A DNA stretch of 64,000 nucleotides, from contig QANT01004997.1 of the NCBI GenBank assembly GCA_003254885.1, positions 68,921 to 132,920 of the forward strand, in the 5' to 3' direction. Below are positions 50,026-62,600 of the stretch, one piece after another; position 1 is the first letter of the stretch, and each line of letters begins with the position of its first letter. The stretch comes from Purshia tridentata (taxonomy: Eukaryota; Streptophyta; Magnoliopsida; Rosales; Rosaceae). A model generated the notes under the pieces. It made no database searches and was not told the origin of the DNA. It saw only the letters and a program-made list of their open reading frames with translations. Made by a program: the position numbers and the translations under genes.

Positions 50026-50369
50026 TTCTTCCTTTCTGATCAAATGAAGCAAATAAATAAAATATTCATGCATATGACTTTTATGTTGCTCTAAAGGAGT
50101 TGATTTTTTTCTGCATGTATACATACAAATAGAATTAAACAAAGAACAAAGAATCTTTTAAAAAGGTGGTGTCACATGTGGATCTTTATTAATACAATGT
50201 GCCATGTTCTGCCTCAAGCGGAGGCAATAAATTTGGTCAATCACATAACATTCCATATGCGACTATTGAAATTCCATATGTTCTTCTATTATAAATCAGA
50301 GCTTAAATGATTCAACTAATAAAAGTTATACAATCATAGTGACAAAACAAATTTCAGACTTACTAATAG

Positions 50370-51305
50370 TTACCTAAGTCTTCTCCTCTTAGAAGTACTT
50401 CTGGGTTGCCTTCGAACATTTCTCACCTTGCTTAATTGAAGACGTCTTGAGCTACTTAGCCTTTGAGACCTGCCCATAGCGCGAGCAGACATTCCCCTAG
50501 TCTTTAACCTTACATTCTGATGGTGATGATGATGATGGCGGTGGCTATGAGTGCTCTGCAGCCTATCCTTTCTACTCCTGCTAAATGACTTCCGTTTTCT
50601 ACTGACATTTAGATTATGATAATCATCCCACAAATCATTTTCCTCACTTGAACTGTAGCCTTGTTCAATGTCCTGTAATTCGCGGCGGTGGTGGCGCTGT
50701 CGGCGGTGACGGCGGTTTATCCTCTTAGTGTTCTTTAGCTTGTAACACAAGAAACAAGTAATATCTTGTAGTGCAAACCAATATGTCTCACACGCACCCC
50801 AACACACCTTACAGAGGCTTTTTCCAATGCATTGGCAGATCCCCAGCTTGAAGAACAGATAGAAGAATAGCAAAGCTGAAAGAAGATACAATTAAATCTC
50901 ATAATAAATGCTCTTTCAAGGCTAATTAACCATATGAAGCAAATTACATATATAGTGAAAAAGTAAGAATAAAACAAAGGAATGAGAATTTACTTATGTA
51001 GCAGAGAACCAAGATCATTAACAGTTTCAACAGATTGGAGACGCATAGATGCTCAATGAAACAAATGAAGTTCCAGGGTCCTGAACAAACATCCCTGCAC
51101 AATCAAACATATCATAGTAATATTAGCAGCGAAGTAAAATCCAATGTTAAATTTATCATACAATCATAATATCTGTAGTGGAATTGAACATGAATTTAAA
51201 TACTTACTCGCATGATCCATCAAACATAGTCTTAAATGGAGCCAAGAATGCTTTTTCAAGCAGACCACCAACCCCATCTGTAGCTTTACTAATGACACTC
51301 CCCAT
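50370..51305 (-). CDS. Putatively N-myristoylated, Cys/His/Arg-rich membrane protein (234 aa)
   Basis: Exons (minus): 51305-51208, 51094-50994, 50875-50370, one frame of 234 codons. The protein starts MGSVISK, a good N-myristoylation signal. It continues with a glycine-rich amphipathic segment, a Cys-rich GSCEDVCSGPWNFICFIEHLC stretch, a strongly hydrophobic segment at about 53-78 (LLKLLMILVLCYITLLFFYLFF) and a second Cys-rich patch (CQCIGKSLCKVCWGAC). From about residue 105 the tail is extremely basic, with Arg/His runs (NRRHRRQRHHRR, HSHRHHHHHH), an acidic patch (SSSEENDLWDD), and SR- and RR-rich ends. I recall similar conserved plant proteins with the same MGSVISKA start, but no known function. 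Membrane attachment through myristate plus one transmembrane helix, with the basic tail in the cytosol, is inference. Its exon 2 has a decayed copy at 46034-46150. Confidence 0.82.
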
Positions 51306-52221
51306 TGAAAACAAGTTCAAAAAGACTGTTTATTGCTGCGAATTCTATGATCCCAGTCTCGCTGCCACATTGAAATACCAAAAAAAAAAAGGAAGAAAAT
51401 CCCACTTTCCGTTAACTGTAATAGTGAACTTCAGAAGAACAATGACTGTCAAAAGAATAATACAGAAAACAAACTGCAGGAGTGATTAACCATGTTAGAG
51501 AAGTATGAATGAATTAAAAACCCTCATGCAAAAGAGACCACACTTCATATGGCGTGGAATCGTAATAGAGTAAGCCTGTAGTTTTAAAATGTTAAAAGAG
51601 ATAACGCCTACAAGAGTAAAAGAAACGGTGATCTTTTAAAACTTCCTTTGCTGACGTGTTACGTTTTGCAGCCACTAGATTTTAAATGGAGAGTCCAGAT
51701 TTAAAAACTAGCAAAAACAAGCACCCTTTAAACCAAGCAGAGGATCCAGGTCATATCAAAAGAGATATTTGAAGATTGGACTGAGCTGACGGGTATAGAT
51801 TGGACTTTACTATTCGCACCAACAATCTTTTTACCACACCCAGATTTTAATTTTTCTTTTTCGAACTTTCTTATATCGTTTTCCTCTTTTTTTTCAGTAA
51901 AAAAAACAAAAACCTCAAAATATTTTGGAACTTCTCTGAAAAATACAACTGGAACTTCCTCTTTTTATATTGGGAACTCTTTAAGAAGTTGGCCATGGTT
52001 TTCCAGCAGAGATGGGTTTATTCATTTAGTTTCAAAGACAATGAACCTCTGCCGAACAACAATAATAACACAGCATTGAGAATTGAGTAGTTGGTTGTGC
52101 CATTAAAGATTTAATGAAATATAACTACCATATACATTGAATATTTTTATGTTACAAAACTGTGAATAAATCTGTGGTCTATTATTTACAAAGTAAAACT
52201 ATAGGAGCTCCTCCTCTCACT
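51306..52221. other. Intergenic region, divergent side of the membrane-protein gene
   Basis: Contains the presumed promoter of the gene ending at 50370 (minus) and, next to 52222, the 3' UTR of the mTERF gene. The segment 51520-51560 resembles 46665-46700, the outer limit of the VPE-block duplication. No gene is seen. Confidence 0.6.
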
Positions 52222-55200
52222 TCATTGATGTGTAGGGGAAGTCGGAGGTGGAACAAGCATACTTCCAACACCCATAAAGTCAGCAGCAAATTCTTCATCA
52301 TTTTTAGCCAACATCTCTCTTAAACTACACTCAATATTCCTTCCCCTTAGCACCCAGTATCTTGGTTTTATCTTCTTTTCCAATGAATAACTAAAGTACC
52401 TTGGATATTCCACCAAATCCGTTACAGGCTTCTCCATGGTGTTTACAAGGAATTCAAGCTTTGGTCTCAGAACCTCTTCAATGCTGTACCCGAGTAAAGG
52501 AGAAAATCTACGGACCATGAACGCAATATCCCTCCGTGACAGCCCTTTCTTCATCAAATACTTCATCCTGCCCACAACATTCCCCACATTAACTTATAAT
52601 ACAAGTTATACAACAGAAGGTCATTCTAGGCCCACAACTTCATTTAATTAGTCCCATGAAGTTGAGAAGGCAGCAAAAGGGCAATTGTATGTACAAATAC
52701 ATTAATTAATCGATTAATTGACATTTCATAAATTATAGAATTTAAATTTCGGCCACAAATATAAACAAAAAAGAGCATTACCGAGGAAGTAAAGTTCTGT
52801 CAGAGTCAGAGACAAGAAGCTCTGGATACTTTTTGATAACCCGAGGAAGGTGAACTTTGGAAACACCAATACTAGCAAGAAATTCGAGCTTCCTCTTCAG
52901 AGTGTTCTCTATGTTGGCAGCAAATATTTCAGGACAGCGACCTAGTATGCTCCCAACAGTTTCTTTATCAAATCCTAGACCTTCCACAAATGAAACCACC
53001 TGCATAAAGCAGTAATAACAATTAAAAACAGCTCAAGATAAAAATGGTTCCAAAATCCTTCACAGAGACACTGGTAGAGTATATTCAGATGTTTGTTGGA
53101 TGATATTCACTCACTAATGTGGGACCAACTTGAAATGATAGTGAGGGTGATTGTTCTGGGTCCCTATAAAACATATCTACCTACCTGAAGATGTCAAAAA
53201 ATAAAAGATCACCTACCTGAAGAAATTCTTTAGGTTTCCGTATCAGTAGCTGAGGACTTCTAGAGACAACTTGACCCAACTTCTTGTTTCTAATACCCAA
53301 TTCACCAATCTGTACAACCATCAATTTTAGCATGCTAGTTGAGCAACCCAAAATATGAGGCCAGCTTGTGATTGCACGGACAACACTTGATTTTGGCACC
53401 TGTCATGAAGCATAATTCCTTATTTAGTATCTTAAGATTCTTAACCAAACAATTAATCAAAATTCCTGTTGGCTAAACTTGGCCAGCATTCAAACATGAA
53501 CTAGTTGGATACCATACCTTCTCTGAATCAAAGAAAGAAAGAACCTCCTTGAAGTTCTCTTGAATGCTTGTAGATAGAATCCATGGATATTTTATCAACA
53601 TTCTGCCAACATCTTTATCCTCCACACCAACCTGCACAAAAATGCATGCAGAAATGCTCAATCATAGAATACAAGGTGACCCGTAACATCATAAAATCCA
53701 TTCTTAGTCCAAATAATATATACCAATAGAACGATCTATAATTGCATATTCATAATTTTATCATTACATATAGAACCAAAGCATGAGATATGAATGTAAT
53801 TCAGTAAAGTTGGTTAAGCCACTCCTCATTGACAATATGTACAAAGAGAAAAGAAATATCCAAGCTGTGGAAGAGGAAGCTAGAGCCAGCATAATTGCAA
53901 GGTGGGATGGAGATCACATATTTTTAATCATTCACACTGCTTCAGAAATCATCAATTCTTTGGTAACTGCATATTTGAAGTCATGTATATTAACTTTTTT
54001 GGGTCAAATTTGGAGTCATATAAGTTACATAATGTTTTTTTGCATAAATTAAAATGAAGAGAAAGAATAAATTAAATTGATTGTACCTCCTTAAAAGCAA
54101 GCACTCTTGTTTTGATGACTTTGATGTTGCAGAAAATAACGGGTGGAAATAACAGAAAAATGTTTCTCATGCATTCTTTGGGGATTCCAATATTTTTGAG
54201 ATACTCCACCATAGGTGTCACGTGAGGTTCCAAGGACAACAAAAGTATACGAGGAAAGGATTCAATTAGATAACGAAAAGTGGCATCTTCAAAACCCAAC
54301 ATGTCCAGACCTCCACGCCTTGCTGCAATCTATAGCATAAAAATTAAAAACCAACTGAAAATGAGATAAAATCACCAAGATACACAAAAATGCACACAAA
54401 AATTAATCTTAAAATAACCAAGAAATAAAAGAAACAAAAGTAACATGCAGTTTGACATACATCCATTGCTAAGGTTTGGAAGACATACTAGACCTTTTCA
54501 AAAAATGATAGAGTTTGTTGCAAGTCATCATCAATAGGAATTGATAAGTGCATCATCATACGGCGAGCATTCTTCCCAATAAGCCCCCCATCATTACTGC
54601 CAGAAAAGAATATTTCCTTCACATACTTAACCTATAAGTCAAATGCAAAATAAGAAACAATTCTGCAACAGAAGTAATGAATAATTTCACTTCTACATTC
54701 ATATGTCAGGGAATCAAAACCAAGTGCCTGCTCCTCATCCATTTCATAAGATGGCCATTTTTATTATAGTGGTCCTAATTCATCTTGTTTACCGAACTAA
54801 TATATCCGCAAATGTCATTTCAAGAATAATGATGTGTTATGCCAGAAAAAGAATCAGGCTGAACATTTCCAAAGCTTGTAATATTGTCAAATGTACCATT
54901 TTCTCTTATACCTTTTAGTGAGCACTAATCTTACCAGCTCAGAACATGAAATGAAGACAGCGCAATGGATGTTGATAATGCAGGCCCTCGTACAAACTTG
55001 AAAGAAATTGGTTCTCATTGTATGTGATATCAAAACCCCTTCTTGAGGCATTCATAGATTACCATCTATTAATATATTACATAAGTTTTATAGTACAGAA
55101 TTTTTCATATTGTGTGGATAAGAGGACATTGCCACATATATAAGCCCTCAGATTGAAGAATACGTCAACACTATATCAATTCTTTTTTCACTACATCCCA

Positions 55201-56124
55201 CAGAAGCAAAATATACTTTCAACCCTTTTTTCACTATATACTTTTAATCCCAGTAGACACAAAAGAATGGGGATATCATCAGACAACAAAAAGGAAAAAA
55301 AAAAAAAAANGGGATATCATCAGACAACAAAAAAAAAAAAAAAAAAAAAAACCAAATGAATTCAATAACTTGTTCATGAACCAAAATGTATAAACTCACA
55401 AAAGTCAAAAACTCCTAAAGACCAATTTCTAGTTCACCATAATATAACCAAAAATAAATTCACTTCCATTAAGAAAATATCTTAAAATTGTCGACCAAAA
55501 TTAAAAAATGATGAATCACAATGCCCTCACCTTCTGAATGAGCCCCGGAAGTGTGTCGGCCGATAAGTACCTGGCAACATTCATAGCTGAAGACAGACTC
55601 AACCCAACCACACTCTCCAAAAACGCAACCTTGCCATTGTCACCTTTTTCCTTTGCCAAATACCTCACCTTCTCTTTAAAACCAACCAAATCCCTCCCCT
55701 CCTTTCTCTCACAGTCAGTCCACAGCCCAAGCTCGTCCAATTCCTGAACCCCATCGACCAACATTCGCAAATACTTCGGCGAATTCGACGAAACAAAGGC
55801 CGCTTCCACCTCAGAAACTCCACACTCTCGAAGAAACTCCAAAAGGGCTTCTTGGGCAGCTCGGGATTGCTCCGACTGGCGGTCTGGTGGGGGTGCAGGG
55901 CTGCCTGGTGGGGTGGCAAGCAGGGGATGGTGAAGCTGGTGATGGGTTTTGGAGGTCGTGTCGAAAAATGGGTTCTTGGGTTTGTGGGTCAAGTGGAGTC
56001 TGAGAGTGAAAGTGGGGTTTAAGGGGTTGGGGAAGAGGAATGGGTTTATGGGTGTGTTTGGGATTAAGGTGAGGGTTTTGGGGATTGGGAGGAATTTGGA
56101 GGACATGGTTTTGAGGAATAACAT
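52222..56124 (-). CDS. mTERF-domain protein, organellar (611 aa)
   Basis: A mitochondrial transcription termination factor family protein; plant members bind nucleic acid in chloroplasts or mitochondria and act in organelle transcription or intron splicing. Exons (minus): 56124-55531, 54631-54494, 54329-54087, 53631-53518, 53399-53217, 52999-52782, 52567-52222, summing to 611 codons plus stop (605 if the second ATG at 56106, MSSKFLPI, is used). The first 60 or so residues are rich in Pro, Thr, Asn and His and free of acidic residues, as in a plastid or mitochondrial transit peptide. At least seven mTERF helix-turn repeats follow, with the typical proline-marked motifs: YLIESFPRILLLSLEPHV, MLIKYPWILSTSI, AITSWPHILGCS, VVSRSPQLLI, ILGRCPEIFAANI, VIKKYPELLVSD and LVEYPRYFSYSL. 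The length and C-terminal block resemble Arabidopsis EMB2219/mTERF2, which is a likely but unproven orthologue. The last intron-1 stretch contains an N at 55310. Confidence 0.92.
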
Positions 56125-57117
56125 TCATAGAAACAGTGTTTCTTAAACCCTAAAACCCTGAAACTCAAAGAGAGCCAAAGGCTAAAAGCTCACCTTTTGT
56201 TTTTGGTGACTAGAAGGAATGAGACAAAGTTAGGGGATACAATATAAAACCATTTGAACCGTACAAGTAAATTCAGTCTGAAAAAGGATTAGTGTTAATC
56301 GTTTGTCATCAATGTGACAATGTTTTTATTTTGTGCTTCTTAATTTTTTACACAAAAATTATGGTCTTTGATTTCTGCCAAAACTCACAAATTTGACATA
56401 GGGACTCTCAGACTGCTCTGTTTTAGCTTTTGGGTTGGTATATTTGTTAGAAAGAAAAAACAGAGAGAATAGAATCTCACATTTGAATAGTTGTTATTTT
56501 AAAAGCTAATTCTATTTCCGCTAATGAAACTGCTGCTTCAAAGTGTATTAAGCATACTAGTTATTCTTTCTTGAAGAATTTGTTATGCTATAGATATATA
56601 TACATATATTGTCCTCAGTGTTTTTAAATGAAAGCAAGAACCCTCCATATGGTGGTGATGAATTCTTATCTGCTAGACTTCTGATAATTTAATATGGATT
56701 TCCAATTTCTATCTGATTATGAGTTAATGACTATGCCAGCATCTTGAAACACTTCTACCAACTCGTCTTCAGCTACAGAACGTAACTTCGTTTCCATTTT
56801 GTAGAAGCCCTTTGGGAAAATAACTGAACTACATGACATCCTTCTATAATAGTTGCTTCAGAGTTCAGAAAATACATGGTCACTATATATGCAACAACTA
56901 AGTTGGACTTGTCACTTGTAAACAGGGGCTACATGCACAAACTCCACGAGGTACTAGTTTCTAGGATTATACATAACATGCACAAACAGACTGCACAAAT
57001 TCTACAAACTACGCCAACTTGCACACAAAGTACCTTCAAAGGTACAACAAAATGAAATACATTTAGACCTGCAAAAGAAACAACAAGTGGCACTCTAGTA
57101 GTCCTTTCTTTTTCTTT
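56125..57117. other. Intergenic region, promoter of the mTERF gene
   Basis: About 1 kb of AT-rich DNA. The left part should hold the mTERF leader and promoter (minus strand). The right part holds the 3' UTR of the next minus-strand gene. No gene is seen. Confidence 0.6.
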
Positions 57118-58324
57118 TCAAACCCAAGTGCCTTTCAGAAGAGTAGTGGTAGATGCAGTGTCCCCAAAGGTCTTGATCAAATCTGAACAAGACCCATCTT
57201 CTTCCCCCTCTGTCTGGAGCTCCAACCCCAACTCCTCTTCTACATCATCTGAAGCCGAAATGAGCAAGAACTCACATCCTTCATAGTTCAAAAAGTCTGG
57301 TGGATCAGCTGGGAAGTACCGTAATTTCGCAAACTGGCCTTGCAGGTGGGCAGGAAACACTGCCCTGCGCTTGTTCTGTAGCCCTCTGAACTGGGAAGAA
57401 GTATTGCTTTTGCTGCCATGTTGATCAGGGTTCTTTATTTGAATGAGAAATGAGCCTTCATGTTTAATGTTCAGTGACTCCTGAGGCTCATTGCTCTCAT
57501 CTTCAGGTGGAAATTCAAGCTTGTAAATCAAATGGGTGTGGGGTTTCTTCCCCTCTTTATGCCTTAGAATCCGGTAAATGCCTTCTGCTAATGCCCTTGC
57601 TGCACAAGTATGTCTGTGTCCTTTGGTTTTAGTTTCATACTCTGCCATACAACATAGATGTTTATATTTAAGTAATGTTATAGACCATAATATTAATAGA
57701 CGCAGAAACCCTTGTATACACACGAAAAATTAACCTATCACTCCGTGGCTGTATATACCCATTACTTAAACATTTTACTCCGTATACACATAGAAATGCT
57801 GGTGGTACCACATTTTTAGTACATGTAGACTTCACCTCTAATGAAGAAGTGGGGCATGGAGCTAAAATGAGATCAATAAAAAGGGCATGAACCTACAGAA
57901 TTAGGCCATATATACCTCCTTGAAGAGCAGACTTCACATCATCTATCTTTGTGGTGACCATCTCCACAAAACCCCAATAAGGTCTGCTTCTCTTCTTGCT
58001 TGGATCTGGAAGGCTTTTCCTTCCCATCACTATGAACCTCAGCAATGGTTGCTTCTCAATGTTCACTTCCTGCCTACCATGTCCACCTTCAATTTCAGCT
58101 TTATGATCACCAGAATTTGATCCCTTCTTCTTTGTACCTTCCTTTCCTGAATCAGGGTCTTGCTTATCTTCAATTGGCCTCTCACCAGACTCTGGCCTTA
58201 ACACAATGCACAAACGTTGGACATCATCTGCACTGTGAGCTTCTTCTTTGTTCACTTTTGGCCTGTAGAAGAAGAATATTTCTCCTCTCTCCTGCAATTT
58301 GTCACCTTTAACTTCAACTATCAT
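57118..58324 (-). CDS. Conserved plant protein of unknown function (310 aa)
   Basis: Two exons on the minus strand, 58324-57916 and 57641-57118, joining in the codon GAG of QGEYET, with one frame of 310 codons plus stop. The protein is soluble, with no signal or membrane segment. It has a well-conserved-looking N-terminus (VKGDKLQERGEIFFFYRP), a charged, probably disordered Lys/Gly/Asp-rich region at about 55-85, a compact block (PLLRFIVMGRKSLPDPSKK, SRPYWGFVEMVTT), then HRHTCAARALAEGIYRILRH, THLIYKLEFPPEDE, EGSFLIQIKNPDQ, FPAHLQGQFAKLRYFPADPP and DFLNYEGCEFLLI. I recognise it as a widespread land-plant family but know of no established function, so none is given. A strong G-box inverted pair lies about 310 bases upstream. 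Confidence 0.88.
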
Positions 58325-59692
58325 GTGGCTACAGTCACTATATATATATTATTACTAATTCAAGCAGAATTCATATGCAAGAACACATAAACGAACACAC
58401 AGAAACCTGAATTTCAACTTGAGCATCAGTTCTGCTTTTGACTTCGTGGCCTTGTCCCATTTTTCCTTAGTGTGTGATATATTGCTTTTCTGAATTCTGA
58501 TGATGAAGAGAGAATGCTCCGTTGGTGCTTTTAGTAGAACAGGAAGGTAAAAACTGAATTGAAAGTTAATCAATAGAAATTTGCCACCTCCAGCAAAAAA
58601 AAAAAAAAGCTAAAAATTTATCACTGGACACGTGTCATACGCGCATGACACGTGCACAATTGTGAAGTTGCCACGTTTTAGTGATTATTCTGATCACAAA
58701 GTTTGTCCCTTGCGTTTGAGTAATACTGTTTTAGGATTGTTCTACAAGGTCTAGATTGATCCTTATTTGATACTACAATCAGAAACTGCTTTGACCTTAT
58801 TCTAAAGGTTGTATTTAAAATGTAATTAAAAAAATCTTTGATTCTACCAAATTTTTGTCCACACTTTCGGTATCAATAATTCGTATAGTTGACATAAAAT
58901 GTGTGCTATAACTTAAGTTGTACAATTTTGTAAAAAAATAAGTTGAAATAATTAGTATTTTTCTTTTGGATACTTATTCTTAGTTTATTTGTTAAAAATC
59001 TAATCTATGTATTCTCATCTCAAATTTGGGTAGAGGACTGTTCAATGTCCAACTGAAATAATGGGACTACTGGGAACAATATGTCATTTGGGTTAGGGCT
59101 GGGGTTTAAGGACGAATTGTGAGAAGGCCAACGGTTTGTGAAAACTCCTCTAATAATTAATAGAAGTGTGGTTCAGTTTCCTTTCTGCTTGCATGAAATT
59201 CGGGATACAAATTAAGCCAGCATTTGAAAGACAAACAACAAAGCGTGTTTTGACAAGTAGACGTTTATTAGTAACTGTTAATTAACATATCAACTGTCGC
59301 ATCACCATTGTATTTGCTGCATATTTAGGCGCATGATTATATTTACAACTTTGTCACAGTCACTGTTGATCAATATACATATTTACATATGTCTTCAAAG
59401 TCAGATCATATTTACATGAGAACAAAATTTCATGCTGGCAGAGACTTCGAATTTCATGTCTCCGATGCCTAGTTTCTCACAGAAGAAGAAACCCACATTC
59501 TGGGATCCAAAATTTCAATTGACAAAAAAGAAGAAGAAGAAAAAAAAAGTATCAACCTATGAGGTCACTGGGGCAATTTTGCGTCATGTAACTCAAACTG
59601 ATCTGCTAGCATTAGTCAGTTGCCCCGTGAAACAAAGTAAACTGATGACCATTAAATATTCTCTTTATGCTCTTTTATCAAAAGTGTGATTC
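58325..59692. other. Intergenic region with promoter of the 310-aa gene
   Basis: The left part is the minus-strand promoter and leader, including the G-box inverted pair at 58629-58654. The middle is AT-rich with no gene. The right part (to 59692) is the 3' UTR of the kinase gene. The plus-strand frame at 59432-59689 is a lysine-rich translation of an AAG repeat and is not annotated. Confidence 0.6.
58629..58654. promoter_or_regulatory. Inverted pair of G-box/ABRE elements
   Basis: CACGTGTCAT at 58629-58638 is mirrored exactly by ATGACACGTG at 58645-58654, with a 6-base spacer ACGCGC. The left element is itself the perfect palindrome GACACGTGTC (58627-58636). CACGTG cores with ACACGTG flanks are targets of bZIP (ABRE-binding) and bHLH factors. 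It sits about 310 bases upstream of the ATG at 58324; use in ABA or light response is inferred. Confidence 0.6.
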
Positions 59693-62600
59693 TCACTCTA
59701 TACCTGATTGATTTTCTGCATGTGAAGATGAGCTTGATTGGCTCTTGAGCTGTGGATCATCACTCATCACTTCCTGCAAAAGGTACTCTACCATGTCATT
59801 CTTTGACTCTTTTAAGTTAATTATGCAGCACCAGGAATCTTAGAGAAGGTTAAGAATTTCTTTTTGATTGTATAGGCAAACTTATGCCATGATCTCCTAA
59901 TCAGAGTCCAAATGCTTCTAAAAATTTTCAGTTTTTCGACTTACCTGCTGATCGGAAATGTAATTGTTCTTGGGAGAAGGACCATGATTGCCTACTAATA
60001 ACACGTTGTTCATCTTCTCTTCAGCAAGTTCTCTCAATCTATTTAGCTCTAGCAGTACCACCGTGCCTAGATCCGGCCTGTCTTTTCGTCTGAGTTCTGC
60101 ACATTGGATTGCTAGTTTCGCGAGGCTTAAGGCTTCTTCAACTGGCCAATCAGGCACGGCAGGGTCCAGCATCTGCTCAAATGTGCCCTTCTCAATAGCC
60201 CTTTCAACGTAGTGAGCCAACCCCATTGCAGGCTTGGCTGTAATCATTTGCAGCAGCAAAATGCCAAAGGAATAGACATCAGATTTTACACCAAGCATTC
60301 CTGTCTGTTGATACTCAGGATCTATGTAGCAGAATGTTCCAGCTGCTGATGTAATGAGGCACTGTGTCACATTTTCAGCAACAGCTGGGACAAGTCTGGC
60401 CAATCCAACATCACTAACTTTGCTCACATAGTTGTGGTCTAGTAAAATGTTGCCAGGCTTGAGGTCACGGTGCACTAATGGTTCTGGCTTGGTCTGATGA
60501 AGAAAGAGTAGGCCTGTGGCAATCTCAGCAGCAATTTTGAACCTGAGTTGCCAAGACAGAACCGGGCTGTCCCCTTTCCTGAAGAGACGGTCATCTAAGC
60601 TTCCATTAGCCATATATTCATAGACTAAAATGCCATACTCGGGGCAGGCTCCTAGAAGTAGTACCATGTTGGGATGTCGAATGCAACTAAGTATGTCAAT
60701 CTGCATTTAAATCATGACAGAAGAGGTTAGACACAATAGTTTTTTCAAGGTATCAGATTTTTAAAAACAGTTCTTTGTTGGTTTACAACAAAAATTTGCA
60801 AAAGGAACACTAATATGAAGTAGTATACTTGTATACATATAAATTTTGTATGCTTGGTCCTGTGGAGACTCGTAAAAAGATAAGCATAGGTTCATTGACT
60901 CTTATACACCAATGCCATTTCAGCCTTTCATTAAAAGCTAATGTCATTCAGAAATTTTTGGCCTTTGGAATTCACTTATTATTTACCTTTTTTCTTTGAC
61001 TGTAGAACTTGAACAACCCAAGTTGTCATTGAAATTTTTTTAAGCATGCAACCATTGAAGAACATTTAATAAATCATATTAACTAAGCAAGATTCTCAGT
61101 CCCTCACCTCTTTCTGAAACTGTGTCCTTCCTTGAGCAGCATCCGGGCGTAAGACCTTGACTGCAACTGGTGTGTGATCAAGAAAGCACTTATAGACAGG
61201 GCCATAGCCTCCTTCCCCAATTTTTCGAGACAAGGAAAAGTATTCTGTTGCTTCTTCAATCTCCTCAATAGAATATCTCCTGTACCTGACATCAGTTTCG
61301 GCTAGATTATCTAATAGCTTCCGAATGTCCTCTGCTTCTCTGAGGGCTCTTATTTCTGTATTTGCTCGTTTCTGTTGTTCCAACTCTGCAATTCTTTTAG
61401 CAGCATCAGCTGATTCCAGGGCTGCCCTGCACCTAGCTCTTTCTTTCTCTGCAACTGCCATTGCAGATTCTTGAGCCAGTCGCGCCTCCTCTAGTTTATG
61501 TTCCTCAACAACCCTCCAGTTGTTCAGCTCCATTTCCTGTAGTGGACATAAAGTTAGAAAACATCATGGAATCTTGAAAATGCAGAAAGCAAATGTGACT
61601 TCTTATCACCTTCTGTTTGGCTGTCAGTGCTTCTCTGCATGCTGTACTGTACATGTCCATTGTTTGCTTCAGCTCTAGCTTTAGCCTCCTCATCTCATTT
61701 TCTACTTCATCCTGCATAAGTTTGATAAATGCATTGAAAATCATCTAGATCATGTGCAAGGAATAACATATAAATCATTTGAATGAAATTATGAATTAGG
61801 TTGAGCTTGGACCTAAAAGAATTACTTGCATTCCCTTACATCATATTACTACTACTTGCCAAAAATCTGAATCTTACACTCAATTTTAATTTGAGAATAT
61901 CATGTCCTTACCAAGGTCTGTGATGACCATGAAGTTGATGTTCGACTGCTTTCATGTGAAACGTATGAGAATTCTGGCGGAGAGCTGAGGTCTGCAAACT
62001 TAGGTCCTTGGCGAACTGACCCAAAGCTATGATCTGAGCTGGTGGATAGGCGTCCTCGGCTTGGATCCATATAATCATACATAACAGAAGAAGCACGGTC
62101 AGTGCTTGGCCTGTCAGAGCTTATAAATGATATGTCACTTTCTGATTCTGAGAATCCTCCACTAATCCTTCCATTACTGAAAGCTCCTCCCCTTGCTAAC
62201 GGCGATCTGTTTCCATTAAGGATAATGGGATCAGTTTTTTGGTAAATTACATAGCATCTATTGGTATATATAACCATAATACTAAGGCGTCAGTTTAATT
62301 ACCACATCATATTGTATCCTAGAACCAGGTTAGTATGCTATAGACTTACCTGAATGAGTCGTCTTGCATGTTCATATGACGAGGCTTGAATGATGGCCTG
62401 GCTGCTTGATTTACAGGATCAAAGTATAGCATTTTGAGTTAGTAGTACTCAAACCAACATGGATTTCAAGAAAGCTAATAATTGAGAGAAACAAACCTTT
62501 TAAATATATATTGTTTTTGGGTGTCTCACATGTTTTGGCACCTTGCTTACTTTGTGACTCTATATAGGTAAGTAGTGGAGAATTGTATGGCGCTGGACGA

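Noticed and set aside
53783-54052. 89-codon plus frame
   Set aside because: Lies inside an intron of the mTERF gene on the other strand, with no motif.
59432-59689. 85-codon plus frame
   Set aside because: Lysine run from an AAG repeat; overlaps the 3' UTR side of the kinase gene and has no family signal.
59918-59945. Apparent C-terminus of the kinase at SRKTENF
   Set aside because: A GTAAGT donor follows CAG at 59945 and a further exon (59773-59693) continues in frame with the Ser-rich tail typical of the family, so the readthrough end is intronic.
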